Positions 17,047 through 24,513 of a stretch of DNA of 32,141 nt are shown piece after piece (the first letter of the stretch is position 1; every line of letters starts with the position of its first letter). This DNA is from Myxococcota bacterium (GTDB lineage: Bacteria; Myxococcota; Kuafuiibacteriia; Kuafuiibacteriales; Kuafuiibacteriaceae): positions 1 through 32,141 of the forward strand of contig JANQQN010000204.1 in NCBI GenBank assembly GCA_028289325.1, read 5' to 3'. The notes below the pieces were generated by a model that worked only from the letters and a program-made list of their open reading frames with translations, made no database searches and had not been told where the DNA came from. The translations under genes were made by a program, and so were the position numbers.

Positions 17047-19212
17047 ATGCACCGAGCGCCCTTTTGTCTCGTCAACGTCCGGGCGTTCAGGCTGAATCGT
17101 CGGGTGCCGACTCCTCCGTCCGTCCGTACCCACGCTGGGCTCGCGCCCAAGGAGCACCAAAGCACGCGCATCGTCGCCCTGTCGTTCGACCACCCATCCT
17201 CCCCTTCCGTCACCCTGAAGGGCCTCGAGCGCAACACCCGCGGACAGCCGTACGGCTGGGGCTTCGCGTGGTACCCCCTGCAGAGCGCGGCGGCACTGGT
17301 GGTCAAGGACGCGACCTCCATCGGCGACAACGCGATGACGAAGTTGCTCCGCGAATGGGAGCGGTTCCGGTCGACCATCTTCGTCAGCCACCTTCGAGGG
17401 GCCGCGCGCGCCCTCGCCGAGCAAGACACGCATCCGTTCAGCCGCAGCTTTGGCGGTCGAGAATGGGTCTTCGCCCACAACGGTGACTTCGACGCGGTGG
17501 AGAACGACGGAGGCCTGACCTCCGCCTTGCCGCTGTCCCCCGACGCGGTGATCTGGCCGGTGGGACGAACCGACTCCGAGCGCGCGTTCTGCTGGCTCCT
17601 GCAGCACTGCGCGACGCTCGGCGCGCACTCCCTCGCCGCGGTGGGTTGGCACCGACTGCACGACTGGTTTCGGCAGCTCGACGGCTTCGGGACCGCCAAT
17701 CTGGTCCTCACCGACGGCCAAGACCTCGCCGTCTACTGCGACGACGAGGGCTACAATCGGCTTCACGTCGCCCGACTTTTGCCGCCCGATGTCCCCGAGC
17801 TGTTGGCCAGCGAAGATGTCGACATCGGACTGGGGGACGCCAAAGACCACAGCCGAACGGTGACCGTGTTTTCGACCCGACCGCTCGCCAACGCGAATTT
17901 CGAGCCGATGGCCGACGGCCAGCTGATCATCGTGCGCCGGGGCGCGTACATCTACGACTCTCACGCCGACGATCGCGCGCAACGGATGATGGTCCCTCCG
18001 TTGTCCACGATTCCCCCGCCGGTCCTCGGCCCCCTCAGCCATCAGCAGCCTACGGGCTTGCAGCGTTCCGCGAGCAGTCAGGACAGCGGGGAGCCGACAT
18101 GGTCGACGGAACCCGACGCGTCTACTTCGCTGCCCTCGTCCGAGCCGACCACGTTCCCGCCGCCGGCCGAGACGTCTGCCGCCCCCTCGGAAGCCGCCGC
18201 CGAGCCCTCGGATCCGCCGCCGCCGGCCCTTGCGCCGGAAACGACGCCCGACGCCGAGCCGGACCGAGCATCGACACCCGACCAAGCGAAGGATGGATCC
18301 GCGTCCACCGGCCCGAACCATTACTTCGCGGAGGCGGTGGGCGAAGGGCGTTTGCTCTCGGTCGAACACGTCACCACCTACACCTACGACCGTCCCGTGG
18401 AGCGGAGCACTCACCTTCTTCGGCTGCAACCCGTCCACGACCGCTGGCAAGACCTCGTCGATTACCAGCTCGAGGTCAGCACACCTTGCGTACGTCGCCC
18501 CTACGACGACGTCTTCGGCAACCAGGTGGTGCGGGTGGATATCGAACAGCCCTTCGATCAACTGCAGATCCGCGCGCGGTCGATGGTTCGCGTGCGCAGC
18601 GACGTGCCTGACGACCTTCACTCACCTCACCGGAGATTCAGCATCCCGCTGGTATGGATGCCGTGGCAGCGCCAGATGATGACCCCGTACCTGCTCCCTC
18701 CCGAGCTGCCGGAGACCCAGCTGCAGGAATTGATCAACTTCGCGATGAGCTTCGTCGAGCGGCAAGACTACGACCTCGTTCAGACCCTCATCGACATGAA
18801 CACCACCATCTACCGGGACTTCAAATACGTCTCAGGCTCGACGACGATGGCCACCACCCCCTTCCAGGTCTACGTGCAGCGGCAGGGCGTATGCCAAGAC
18901 TTCGCGAATCTGCTGATCTGCCTGGCCCGCCTGCTGAGCGTGCCGGCGCGATACCGAGTCGGCTACATTTACACCGGCTCCGACTACGAGAACACGATGC
19001 AGTCCGACGCGTCCCACGCGTGGGCGGAGCTGTACCTACCGTGGTCGGGATGGCAAGGCTTCGACCCGACCAACGGCTGCCTGGTCAACTTCGACCACGT
19101 GCGGGTGGCCAGCGGACGCAACTACGGGGACGCGACGCCGACCAGCGGGACGATCTACAAGGGCGGTGGCGACGAGAAGCTGACGGTCGAGGTGCGAGTG
19201 GAGGAGGTCTGA
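17047..19212 (+). CDS. Fusion of class II glutamine amidotransferase (YafJ-like) and transglutaminase domains
   Basis: Up to 721 residues. The N-terminal NTN-type class II amidotransferase domain (about 40-318) shows [42 protein letters not shown] and [15 protein letters not shown] Pro/Glu/Ser/Thr-rich linker (about 345-425) follows. A transglutaminase module (about 435-721) has a complete triad C616 (GVCQDFAN), H657 (SHAWAELY) and D673 (GFDPTNG). Relatives start with Met followed by a Cys or Ser nucleophile. Here the aligned codons are AGC-ACG (Ser-Thr, 17161-17166) inside the frame, after about 38 residues that look non-coding. The only in-frame ATG is 17047; GTG at 17104 is possible. A good AAGGAG (17149-17154) sits just before the homology start, hinting at a non-ATG start or damage. 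The triad suggests an active transglutaminase-fold half; the amidotransferase half may be inactive. Confidence 0.87.
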   Translation: MHRAPFCLVNVRAFRLNRRVPTPPSVRTHAGLAPKEHQSTRIVALSFDHPSSPSVTLKGLERNTRGQPYGWGFAWYPLQSAAALVVKDATSIGDNAMTKLLREWERFRSTIFVSHLRGAARALAEQDTHPFSRSFGGREWVFAHNGDFDAVENDGGLTSALPLSPDAVIWPVGRTDSERAFCWLLQHCATLGAHSLAAVGWHRLHDWFRQLDGFGTANLVLTDGQDLAVYCDDEGYNRLHVARLLPPDVPELLASEDVDIGLGDAKDHSRTVTVFSTRPLANANFEPMADGQLIIVRRGAYIYDSHADDRAQRMMVPPLSTIPPPVLGPLSHQQPTGLQRSASSQDSGEPTWSTEPDASTSLPSSEPTTFPPPAETSAAPSEAAAEPSDPPPPALAPETTPDAEPDRASTPDQAKDGSASTGPNHYFAEAVGEGRLLSVEHVTTYTYDRPVERSTHLLRLQPVHDRWQDLVDYQLEVSTPCVRRPYDDVFGNQVVRVDIEQPFDQLQIRARSMVRVRSDVPDDLHSPHRRFSIPLVWMPWQRQMMTPYLLPPELPETQLQELINFAMSFVERQDYDLVQTLIDMNTTIYRDFKYVSGSTTMATTPFQVYVQRQGVCQDFANLLICLARLLSVPARYRVGYIYTGSDYENTMQSDASHAWAELYLPWSGWQGFDPTNGCLVNFDHVRVASGRNYGDATPTSGTIYKGGGDEKLTVEVRVEEV
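17149..17154 (+). promoter_or_regulatory. Possible ribosome binding site marking the true start of the fusion gene
   Basis: AAGGAG lies inside the longest open frame, 9 nt before an ACG codon at 17164 and just before the point where family similarity begins ([12 protein letters not shown]). No ATG, GTG or TTG lies at a suitable spacing in frame. Either a rare ACG start is used, the start codon is mutated, or the match is chance. Confidence 0.3.
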
Positions 19213-19240
19213 GCGGGGCGGTTCGATCGGGCGGGGTCGC

Positions 19241-20257
19241 TCATTCCTCGCTCAGTTTTTGGGTCTGAGTCGCGGTCGATGACTGTGTTTGGCTCTGCGT
19301 CGCCGCGGGCGACGCAGGCTCCGGTGGGGCACCGAAGAAGCGCTCGGCGATCGCTTGTCCGACGCCGTTCAGCGAGGTCTGCAGCCGGTCGACCCACTGG
19401 TGAAGGCCGGCGTCGATGATCTCCTCGACGTCGATGAACTCGAGGTCGCTACAGAGCCGACCGACCCGGCGAGCGACAGGACTCCTGCGGTCGTCGTCGA
19501 TCGTTCGCAGGCTGCGCTGGGCGAGCTGCACGCAGTAGCGACAGCTCCGCGGAAAGTCTTCGTCCAACAGGAGAAAGTCCACCACCTTGCGCGGCGATAG
19601 GCGACCGAAACGCTTGCGGTACATCTCGAACGCCGACGCGCTCTTCAGCAGCGCCGCCCACTGCAGTTCGTCCATCGGGCTACCGACGTCGGCCGGAGAC
19701 GGAAGGAGCAGAAAGTACTTCACGTCGACGATGCGACTGGTCTTATCGGCGCGCTCCACCATCCGCCCCACTCGCATGAAATGCCACGCTTCGTTGTGGG
19801 TCATACTGACGATCGTCGTCCCCAGCAGAGCGTGACAGGCTTCCTTCACGGACTGAAGGAACGTGCCCGGATCGTCGAGGACTCCGTCCGGAGTCCTCGC
19901 ACACCCCTGCACCATCAGGTACGCGCGGTTGAGCATCTCGAACAGATCCGAAGGAATGATCTCTCGCGCCCCTCGCGCGTTCTCTCGCGCGGCCCGAAGG
20001 CAGGAGGTGATGGAGTTCGGATACTGCCGGTCGAACAGCAAGAACCGGAGGACCGAGCGTTTCGTCGGTCCGCCGTACCGCTCGGCGAACCACGAATCGT
20101 CGCCCGTGATGGCCACGAGCGGCATCCACTGGTCAGCGGGATCTCCGGGCAGATCGAGGGTGAGATGCTGGTTGACGTCGACGAACCGAGCGACGTTCTC
20201 CGCCCGCTCGATGTACCGACTCATCCAGTAGACCGACTCCGCGACTCGGCTCAGCAT
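19241..20257 (-). CDS. Alpha-E domain-containing protein (DUF403)
   Basis: A 338-residue, nearly all-helical protein. It starts with MLSRVAESVYWMSRYIERAENVAR, the standard alpha-E opening. The internal family motifs AARENARGAREIIPSDLFE, near 90-105, and GRMVERADKTSRIVDVKYF, about 163-181, are present. The last 35 residues are a Gln/Thr/Ser-rich tail of low complexity. Its biochemical role is unknown; by gene neighbourhood it is thought to assist the circularly permuted ATP-grasp ligase. It starts inside the 3' end of the ATP-grasp gene (7-nt overlap), so the pair is translationally coupled. It converges on the amidotransferase-transglutaminase fusion with a 28-nt gap. Confidence 0.92.
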   Translation of the reverse strand: MLSRVAESVYWMSRYIERAENVARFVDVNQHLTLDLPGDPADQWMPLVAITGDDSWFAERYGGPTKRSVLRFLLFDRQYPNSITSCLRAARENARGAREIIPSDLFEMLNRAYLMVQGCARTPDGVLDDPGTFLQSVKEACHALLGTTIVSMTHNEAWHFMRVGRMVERADKTSRIVDVKYFLLLPSPADVGSPMDELQWAALLKSASAFEMYRKRFGRLSPRKVVDFLLLDEDFPRSCRYCVQLAQRSLRTIDDDRRSPVARRVGRLCSDLEFIDVEEIIDAGLHQWVDRLQTSLNGVGQAIAERFFGAPPEPASPAATQSQTQSSTATQTQKLSEE

Positions 20258-21705
20258 GGGTAAGCGCCTCCGCTATCGCCATCGAGCAGCACCCAGGTAT
20301 CCTTGGACCCTCCGCCCTGCGATGAATTGACGACCAAGGACCCCTTCTTGAGCGCAACGCGGGTCAGGCCGCCGGGAATGACCCGGATCGATTCGCCGTA
20401 GAGAATGTACGGCCGCAGATCGACGTGCCGGCCCTCGAGGTGGTCGTCGACCAAGGTCGGTACCCTCGACAGCTGCAACGTCGGCTGCGCAATGTAGTTC
20501 GTCGGTCGCTGTCGCACTCGCTCCGCGAAAGCGCGCCTCTCGGCTTCGGTGGCCTGTGATCCGATCAGCATCCCGTAGCCGCCGGATTCGTTGGTCGACT
20601 TGACGACCAGCGAATCCAGATGGTCGAGCACGTACTTCAGGTCATCCGGTCGGCGGCACAGATGAGTGGGGACGATGGGCAGAATCGGATCCTGATCGAG
20701 GTAAAAGCGGATGGCCTCCGGCGTGTACGCGTACACGCCCTTATCGTCGGCAACGCCGGTCCCCGGCGCGTTGGCGAGCGCAACTCGGCCTTCGCGGTAG
20801 ACGTCCATGATGCCGGGTACCCCGAGGACGGAGTCCGGATTGAAGACCCGGGGATCGATGAACGTATCGTCGATGCGTCGGTATAGAACGTCGACCCGCT
20901 CCAGCCCTCGGGTGGTCCGGGCTTTGACGAAGCCGTCGTCAACGACCAAGTCTCGCCCCTCGACGAGCTCGACGCCCATCGTTCGGGCGAGCAGGGAGTG
21001 TTCGAAGTACGCGGAGTTGTAGATGCCCGGGGTGAGCACGGCGACGGTGGCCGTCGGATTGGGGCTCATCGCCTGCAGCGTCATCAGCAGATCGGACGGG
21101 TACTGGTCGACCGGCCGCACACCCGCCCTCTCGAACACCGACGGGAACGTTCGCTTCATGATGGCCCGATTCTCGAGGACGTAGGACACCCCGGAGGGAC
21201 ACCGCAGATTATCTTCGAGCACGTAGAAGCGGCCGTCCGTGTCCCGGACGAGGTCGGTGCCGGTGACGTGGATCCAAACCCCGGCCGGCGGCGAGAGGCC
21301 CCGACAAGCAGGAAGGAAGCCGGGGCTTCCTTCGATGATGTCCGCCGGGACGACGCCGTCCTTGATGATACGCTGATCGTTGTAGAGGTCGTCGAGGAAC
21401 AGGTTGAGGGCTTCGATGCGTTGGGTGAGCCCCCGCTCGATCGTGGCCCACTGCTTGGCGGACAGGACCCGCGGCACGAGATCGAACGGAAAGATCTTCT
21501 CCGTACCCTGTTCGTCTCCGTATACGTTGAACGTCACGCCCAGGTTGAGCATGGCCACCTCGGCTGCGTTCTGCCGATGGGTCAGCTCGTCGGTCGGCAG
21601 CGCGGCGAGACGTTCGGCGAGGAGCTCGCATCCTGGTCGAGGGCGACCCGGAGCGATGAACATCTCATCGTAGAACTCGCCAACTTCGTATTCCTCCCAG
21701 GCCAT
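20251..21705 (-). CDS. Circularly permuted type 2 ATP-grasp protein
   Basis: A 484-residue protein of the circularly permuted ATP-grasp class (peptide/amide ligase fold). Family features include EFYDEMFIAPGRPRPG at the start, SPGFLPACRGLSPP near 140, VLEDNLRCPSGVSYVLENR and the ATP-contacting NESGGYGMLIG near 410. The C-terminus is GGGSKDTWVL. The frame is open to 21894, but family similarity begins at MAWEEYEVG, so I place the start at the ATG at 21705, though its ribosome binding site is weak. By fold it should activate a carboxylate with ATP and join it to an amine; the substrate is unknown. It is coupled to the alpha-E gene and adjacent to two transglutaminase-fold genes, which suggests one pathway. 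Confidence 0.9.
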   Translation of the reverse strand: MAWEEYEVGEFYDEMFIAPGRPRPGCELLAERLAALPTDELTHRQNAAEVAMLNLGVTFNVYGDEQGTEKIFPFDLVPRVLSAKQWATIERGLTQRIEALNLFLDDLYNDQRIIKDGVVPADIIEGSPGFLPACRGLSPPAGVWIHVTGTDLVRDTDGRFYVLEDNLRCPSGVSYVLENRAIMKRTFPSVFERAGVRPVDQYPSDLLMTLQAMSPNPTATVAVLTPGIYNSAYFEHSLLARTMGVELVEGRDLVVDDGFVKARTTRGLERVDVLYRRIDDTFIDPRVFNPDSVLGVPGIMDVYREGRVALANAPGTGVADDKGVYAYTPEAIRFYLDQDPILPIVPTHLCRRPDDLKYVLDHLDSLVVKSTNESGGYGMLIGSQATEAERRAFAERVRQRPTNYIAQPTLQLSRVPTLVDDHLEGRHVDLRPYILYGESIRVIPGGLTRVALKKGSLVVNSSQGGGSKDTWVLLDGDSGGAYPC

Positions 21706-21805
21706 ATCGGTTTCTGGCCAAAAAGTGTGTCCACCGTCAAACAGCGCTCGACGGGCAGACCGGGCGGCAGGTCTCGTTGCCGTGCGCCCCGGCTCCTGGC
21801 ACGCC

Positions 21806-21818
21806 ATTTGAAACAAAT
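21806..21818. promoter_or_regulatory. Short inverted repeat in the divergent region upstream of the ATP-grasp gene
   Basis: ATTTG-AAA-CAAAT is a perfect 5-bp-arm dyad in an AT-rich island between the ATP-grasp gene (leftward) and the small membrane protein gene (rightward). It sits 9 nt before the strong ribosome binding site of the latter. It could be a promoter element or operator; its function is not shown. Confidence 0.35.
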
Positions 21819-21826
21819 ATGTGGCG

Positions 21827-21834
21827 AAAGGAGG
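21827..21834 (+). promoter_or_regulatory. Near-consensus ribosome binding site of the 58-residue membrane protein
   Basis: AAAGGAGG lies 7 nt before the ATG at 21842. It is the strongest Shine-Dalgarno I saw in the window. It favours the ATG at 21842 over the in-frame GTG at 21821, which lies upstream of it. Confidence 0.65.
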
Positions 21835-21841
21835 CTCACCC

Positions 21842-22018
21842 ATGAACCTTTGTGAAGCCGTCTCCATCTTTATCGCCGGGATTGTCGTGGTCACCGCGCT
21901 GTTCGACGGGCTGCGTCTGCTCAGTCCGCGGGCCGTACGACCACTTTTCTGGAGCGGAGCGGCCCCTAAGCGGCGTTCGGGAAAAATGAGCCACAGCCCA
22001 CTGGTCGCCCGCCGCTAA
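21842..22018 (+). CDS. Small single-pass membrane protein of unknown function
   Basis: A 58-residue protein starting MNLCEAVSIFIAGIVVV. It has one hydrophobic helix (about 6-26) and a basic C-terminal half (RAVRPLFW, APKRRSGK, VARR), which predicts a cytoplasmic tail. I do not recognise the family. The near-consensus ribosome binding site and a plausible membrane helix argue that it is translated. It lies alone between the divergent ATP-grasp gene and the crotonase gene, in the same direction as the latter. Confidence 0.55.
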   Translation: MNLCEAVSIFIAGIVVVTALFDGLRLLSPRAVRPLFWSGAAPKRRSGKMSHSPLVARR

Positions 22019-22071
22019 GGTCAAACGTGAGTCCAAGGGCCCCCGAGCCCGTTTCCGTTCGGGGACCCTAC

Positions 22072-22099
22072 GTGTCACTCATGTGACACCTATGTGTCA
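22072..22099. promoter_or_regulatory. Putative operator upstream of the crotonase gene
   Basis: GTGTCAC-TCAT-GTGACAC (22072-22089) is a perfect 7-bp-arm inverted repeat. A further direct copy TGTGTCA lies at 22093-22099, followed by a run of A. It is in the 244-nt gap before the crotonase gene, 165 nt from its start. It does not look like a terminator on the plus strand because no T tract follows. A dimeric regulator site is the simplest reading; the binder is unknown. Confidence 0.45.
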
Positions 22100-22262
22100 A
22101 AAAACTGGTGCCGATCCTCGTCTACCCGGTCCCCCCCACGGACCTGGGCCAGCATCAGCCGTCGCTGAAACGCACCCTCGAGAGGGCCGCGCGGCGGTTG
22201 GTCGCGCCCGTTCGCTCAGGTAAACCTCGCCCCACGGGCGCCCGGCGTCCGCGGAGGATGGA

Positions 22263-23066
22263 GTGACGAACGAGTCAGTCAAAGTCGAGCGAGACGAAGC
22301 GATCACCATTGTTACCCTCGATCGCCCCCAGGTCCGAAACGCGGTGAACCCGAGCACGGCGAGAGCCATTGCCGATGCGTTCATCGACTTCGATGGCGAT
22401 GAATCGGCGAAGGTCGCGGTCTTCGTGGGTGCGAACGGCACCTTCTGCGCGGGCGCGGATCTCAAGGCGTTGTTGGCCGGCGAGTTCGTTCTGAACGACC
22501 CGGTGCAAGCGCCGATCGACCGCCTCGACCCGAGCGCGCCGATGGGCCCCAGCTACCTTCGACTATCGAAGCCGGTCATCGGCGCGATTCAGGGCTACGC
22601 GGTGGCCGGCGGCCTCGAGCTGGCGCTGTGGTGCGATCTGCGGGTCGTGGAGGAGGACGCGATCTTTGGCGTATTCTGCCGGCGGTGGGGGGTGCCCCTG
22701 ATCGACGGCGGGACCGTTCGCCTTCCGCGTCTGATCGGCCACGGCCATGCGATGGACATGATCCTGACCGGGCGCCCTGTCGATGCGGCCGAGGCCAAAG
22801 TGATGGGTCTCGCCAATCGGGTGGTGCCGAAGGGCGAAGCCCGCGCACAGGCAGTCGCGCTCGCCAAACAGATCGCGGCCTTTCCGCAGGCCTGCATGCG
22901 CAATGACCGGGCGTCGGCGTACGCCCAATGGGATCTGTCGTTCGACGACGCGATGGCCAACGAATCCCGACTCGGGCGGGCGACCATCGAATCGGGGGAG
23001 CTGGTGGCAGGCGTCGGCCGTTTCGCGGCGGGCCACGGTCGAGGAGGAAACTTCGACGACGCCTGA
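22263..23066 (+). CDS. Crotonase (enoyl-CoA hydratase/isomerase) superfamily protein
   Basis: A 267-residue crotonase-fold protein. The oxyanion-hole segments are CAGADLKAL (about 62-70) and GYAVAGGLELAL (about 111-122). Glu119 matches the first catalytic Glu of enoyl-CoA hydratase (rat E144). The second one (rat E164), expected 20 residues later, is replaced by Cys139 in VFCRRWGVPLIDGG, so ordinary hydration is unlikely. A different CoA-thioester reaction is more probable. The start is GTG at 22263 with GGAGG 5 nt upstream. It converges with the family III CoA-transferase gene with a 51-nt gap; a shared acyl-CoA pathway is possible but not shown. Confidence 0.88.
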   Translation: MTNESVKVERDEAITIVTLDRPQVRNAVNPSTARAIADAFIDFDGDESAKVAVFVGANGTFCAGADLKALLAGEFVLNDPVQAPIDRLDPSAPMGPSYLRLSKPVIGAIQGYAVAGGLELALWCDLRVVEEDAIFGVFCRRWGVPLIDGGTVRLPRLIGHGHAMDMILTGRPVDAAEAKVMGLANRVVPKGEARAQAVALAKQIAAFPQACMRNDRASAYAQWDLSFDDAMANESRLGRATIESGELVAGVGRFAAGHGRGGNFDDA

Positions 23067-23117
23067 AGGCTCGTGTTTGCGTCTTTCGGCCCGGCTTCGA
23101 TCCGCACCGCGCGGTTG

Positions 23118-24269
23118 TCAGCTCACTCTTCGTTCGCTCTCAACGGGGCGAGGACAGCGTCGGTGTCCGCCCCGAGGCGAGGCGCCGGCTGCGGGTTCAC
23201 GGTCGGGGTCCCCGAGAACCGCGCACGGATGCCGGGCCTGTCGTAACCGGCCCGCGTCCGGATGGTCGTACTCGATCACGATGTCGTTGGCGACGACCTG
23301 AGGGTGTCGGCGCATCTCCTTGCGGGTCAGCACTGGCGCGCAGGGCACATCCTCGGCCTCGAGGCGGCCCAGCAATTCATCCCGTCGAAAGCGCGCCACC
23401 AACGACTGGGTGAGCGCGAGCCGGGCGTCGCGGTGTACCTCTCGCAGCTCGGCGGTTGCAAACCGGGGATCGTCGAGGATCTCCGGTCGGTCCGTGGCCC
23501 GTGCCAGTCCCGCCCAGTGATGGTCCTGCATGATCGAGATGCTCAAATGCCCATCGCGGACCTCGTAGATCAGGTCGTGAAACGACTGCCCCTCTTCCCG
23601 CTCCAGCTCGTCGCCGACGAAGGTGTGCGCGTTCATGTCCGAGCTCCAAAGGAACGCCACCACCGTGTCCAGCATCGAAACGTGGATCTGCTGGCCTTCG
23701 TTCGTCCGCTCCCGCGCGTACAGCGCGGCGGCGATGGCTTGGCTGGCCTGAATGCCCGTCAGCTTGTCGGGGAGGATCGTTCGCACCAGGCGAGGTCGGG
23801 CTTCGTCGGCGCCAGCCTGGACCGTCGTCAGCGACGACACCGCCTGAATCAGGGGATCGTAGACCGGTTTGTCTACGAGCGGACCGTCGAAACCAAACCC
23901 GGCGATCGACACGTAGATTAGCCGAGGATTGGCCGCGCGAAGGATGTCGGCCCCGAGACCGAGGCGGTCGATGACCCCGGGTCGAAAGTTCTGGATAAAA
24001 ACGTCTGCGTCCCGCGCGAGGGTCCGGACCGCGGCCAGGTCTCGCGGGTCTTTGAGGTCCACGACCACCGACTTCTTGTTGCGGTTGTTGTTCAGAAAAG
24101 ACGCCGAATGGCCCCCTCGACGAGTGGCGACGTGGCGAGTGAAGTCGCCTTCCCGCCGCTCGAGCTTGATCACTTCCGCGCCCTGATCGGCGAGGATCAT
24201 CGTACACATCGGCCCCGAAACGACCGACGTGAGGTCTACGACGCGAACACCGTCTAGCGGACCGGGCAT
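23118..24269 (-). CDS. Family III CoA-transferase (CaiB/BaiF) with apparent C-terminal frameshift
   Basis: As read, a 383-residue CaiB/BaiF-type CoA-transferase, a family that moves CoA between carboxylic acids through an aspartyl anhydride. The N-terminus LDGVRVVDLTSVVSGP, the core NRNKKSVVVDLK and the probable catalytic D138 in PVYDPLIQA are intact. After about residue 347 the sequence turns into an atypical Arg/Pro-rich tail. In the next frame the same DNA reads ARFSGTPTVNPQPAP and then LGADTDAVLAPL, the usual family C-terminus, with a stop at 23123-23125. One extra base near 23225 would explain this. Whether it is a genuine mutation or a sequencing error cannot be told. The acid substrate is unknown. 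Confidence 0.87.
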   Translation of the reverse strand: MPGPLDGVRVVDLTSVVSGPMCTMILADQGAEVIKLERREGDFTRHVATRRGGHSASFLNNNRNKKSVVVDLKDPRDLAAVRTLARDADVFIQNFRPGVIDRLGLGADILRAANPRLIYVSIAGFGFDGPLVDKPVYDPLIQAVSSLTTVQAGADEARPRLVRTILPDKLTGIQASQAIAAALYARERTNEGQQIHVSMLDTVVAFLWSSDMNAHTFVGDELEREEGQSFHDLIYEVRDGHLSISIMQDHHWAGLARATDRPEILDDPRFATAELREVHRDARLALTQSLVARFRRDELLGRLEAEDVPCAPVLTRKEMRRHPQVVANDIVIEYDHPDAGRLRQARHPCAVLGDPDREPAAGASPRGGHRRCPRPVESERRVS

Positions 24270-24390
24270 GTTCCCTCGTTCATGGTGCGACCGTAGCGCC
24301 GGACGCGGTCACCCCCCGGACCAATGTTGCGCTCCCGCCGACCTCATTGTCAGTTCCCGGCCGCACCGCCTCGCCCACCTCCACGGCGGT

Positions 24391-24513
24391 TCAACGAAGC
24401 GGGCCGGCGGTGGTTCCCGGCAACGGCACATTTTCTGGCCGCACCGGCTTTCTTGCGCTCAGCAACCGCCAGACCTCGGTCACCCGGTCATAGTGGTCGG
24501 CCCTCGGACTCAT
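24391..24513 (-). CDS. Possible 40-residue ORF coupled to the phosphatase-glycohydrolase gene
   Basis: A 40-residue frame starts with an ATG at 24513 that overlaps the TGA of the upstream gene by 4 nt (ATGA), the same arrangement as several certain gene pairs here. The product (MSPRADHYDRVTEVWRLL...) has an amphipathic, helix-like first half and a Pro-rich end. I do not recognise it. With high G+C, chance open frames are common, so this is only a candidate. The rest of the gap 24270-24390 shows nothing recognisable. Confidence 0.25.
   Translation of the reverse strand: MSPRADHYDRVTEVWRLLSARKPVRPENVPLPGTTAGPLR

Noticed and set aside
13782..17486. Two very long plus-strand frames (521 and 702 codons) opposite the DUF2126 gene
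   Set aside because: Compositionally biased, with no recognisable domain. The minus strand encodes an intact triad and a full-length family member.
17031..17711. N-terminal extension of the DUF2126 frame to position 17711
   Set aside because: It runs antisense through the amidotransferase domain and lacks family similarity. A GTG with a good ribosome binding site at 17030 matches the family start.
21706..21894. 63-residue upstream extension of the ATP-grasp frame
   Set aside because: Family similarity begins at MAWEEYEVG; the extension would overlap the strong ribosome binding site and start of the divergent small membrane protein gene.
22072..22099. Rho-independent terminator for the small membrane protein gene
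   Set aside because: The hairpin is followed by A residues, not T, on the plus strand. On the minus strand the T run precedes the hairpin.
23118..24269. Formyl-CoA:oxalate CoA-transferase (frc), linking to the OFA transporter as an oxalate pathway
   Set aside because: Only general family III features are visible, the gene lies 15 kb away, and no oxalyl-CoA decarboxylase is present, so the specific assignment is unsupported.
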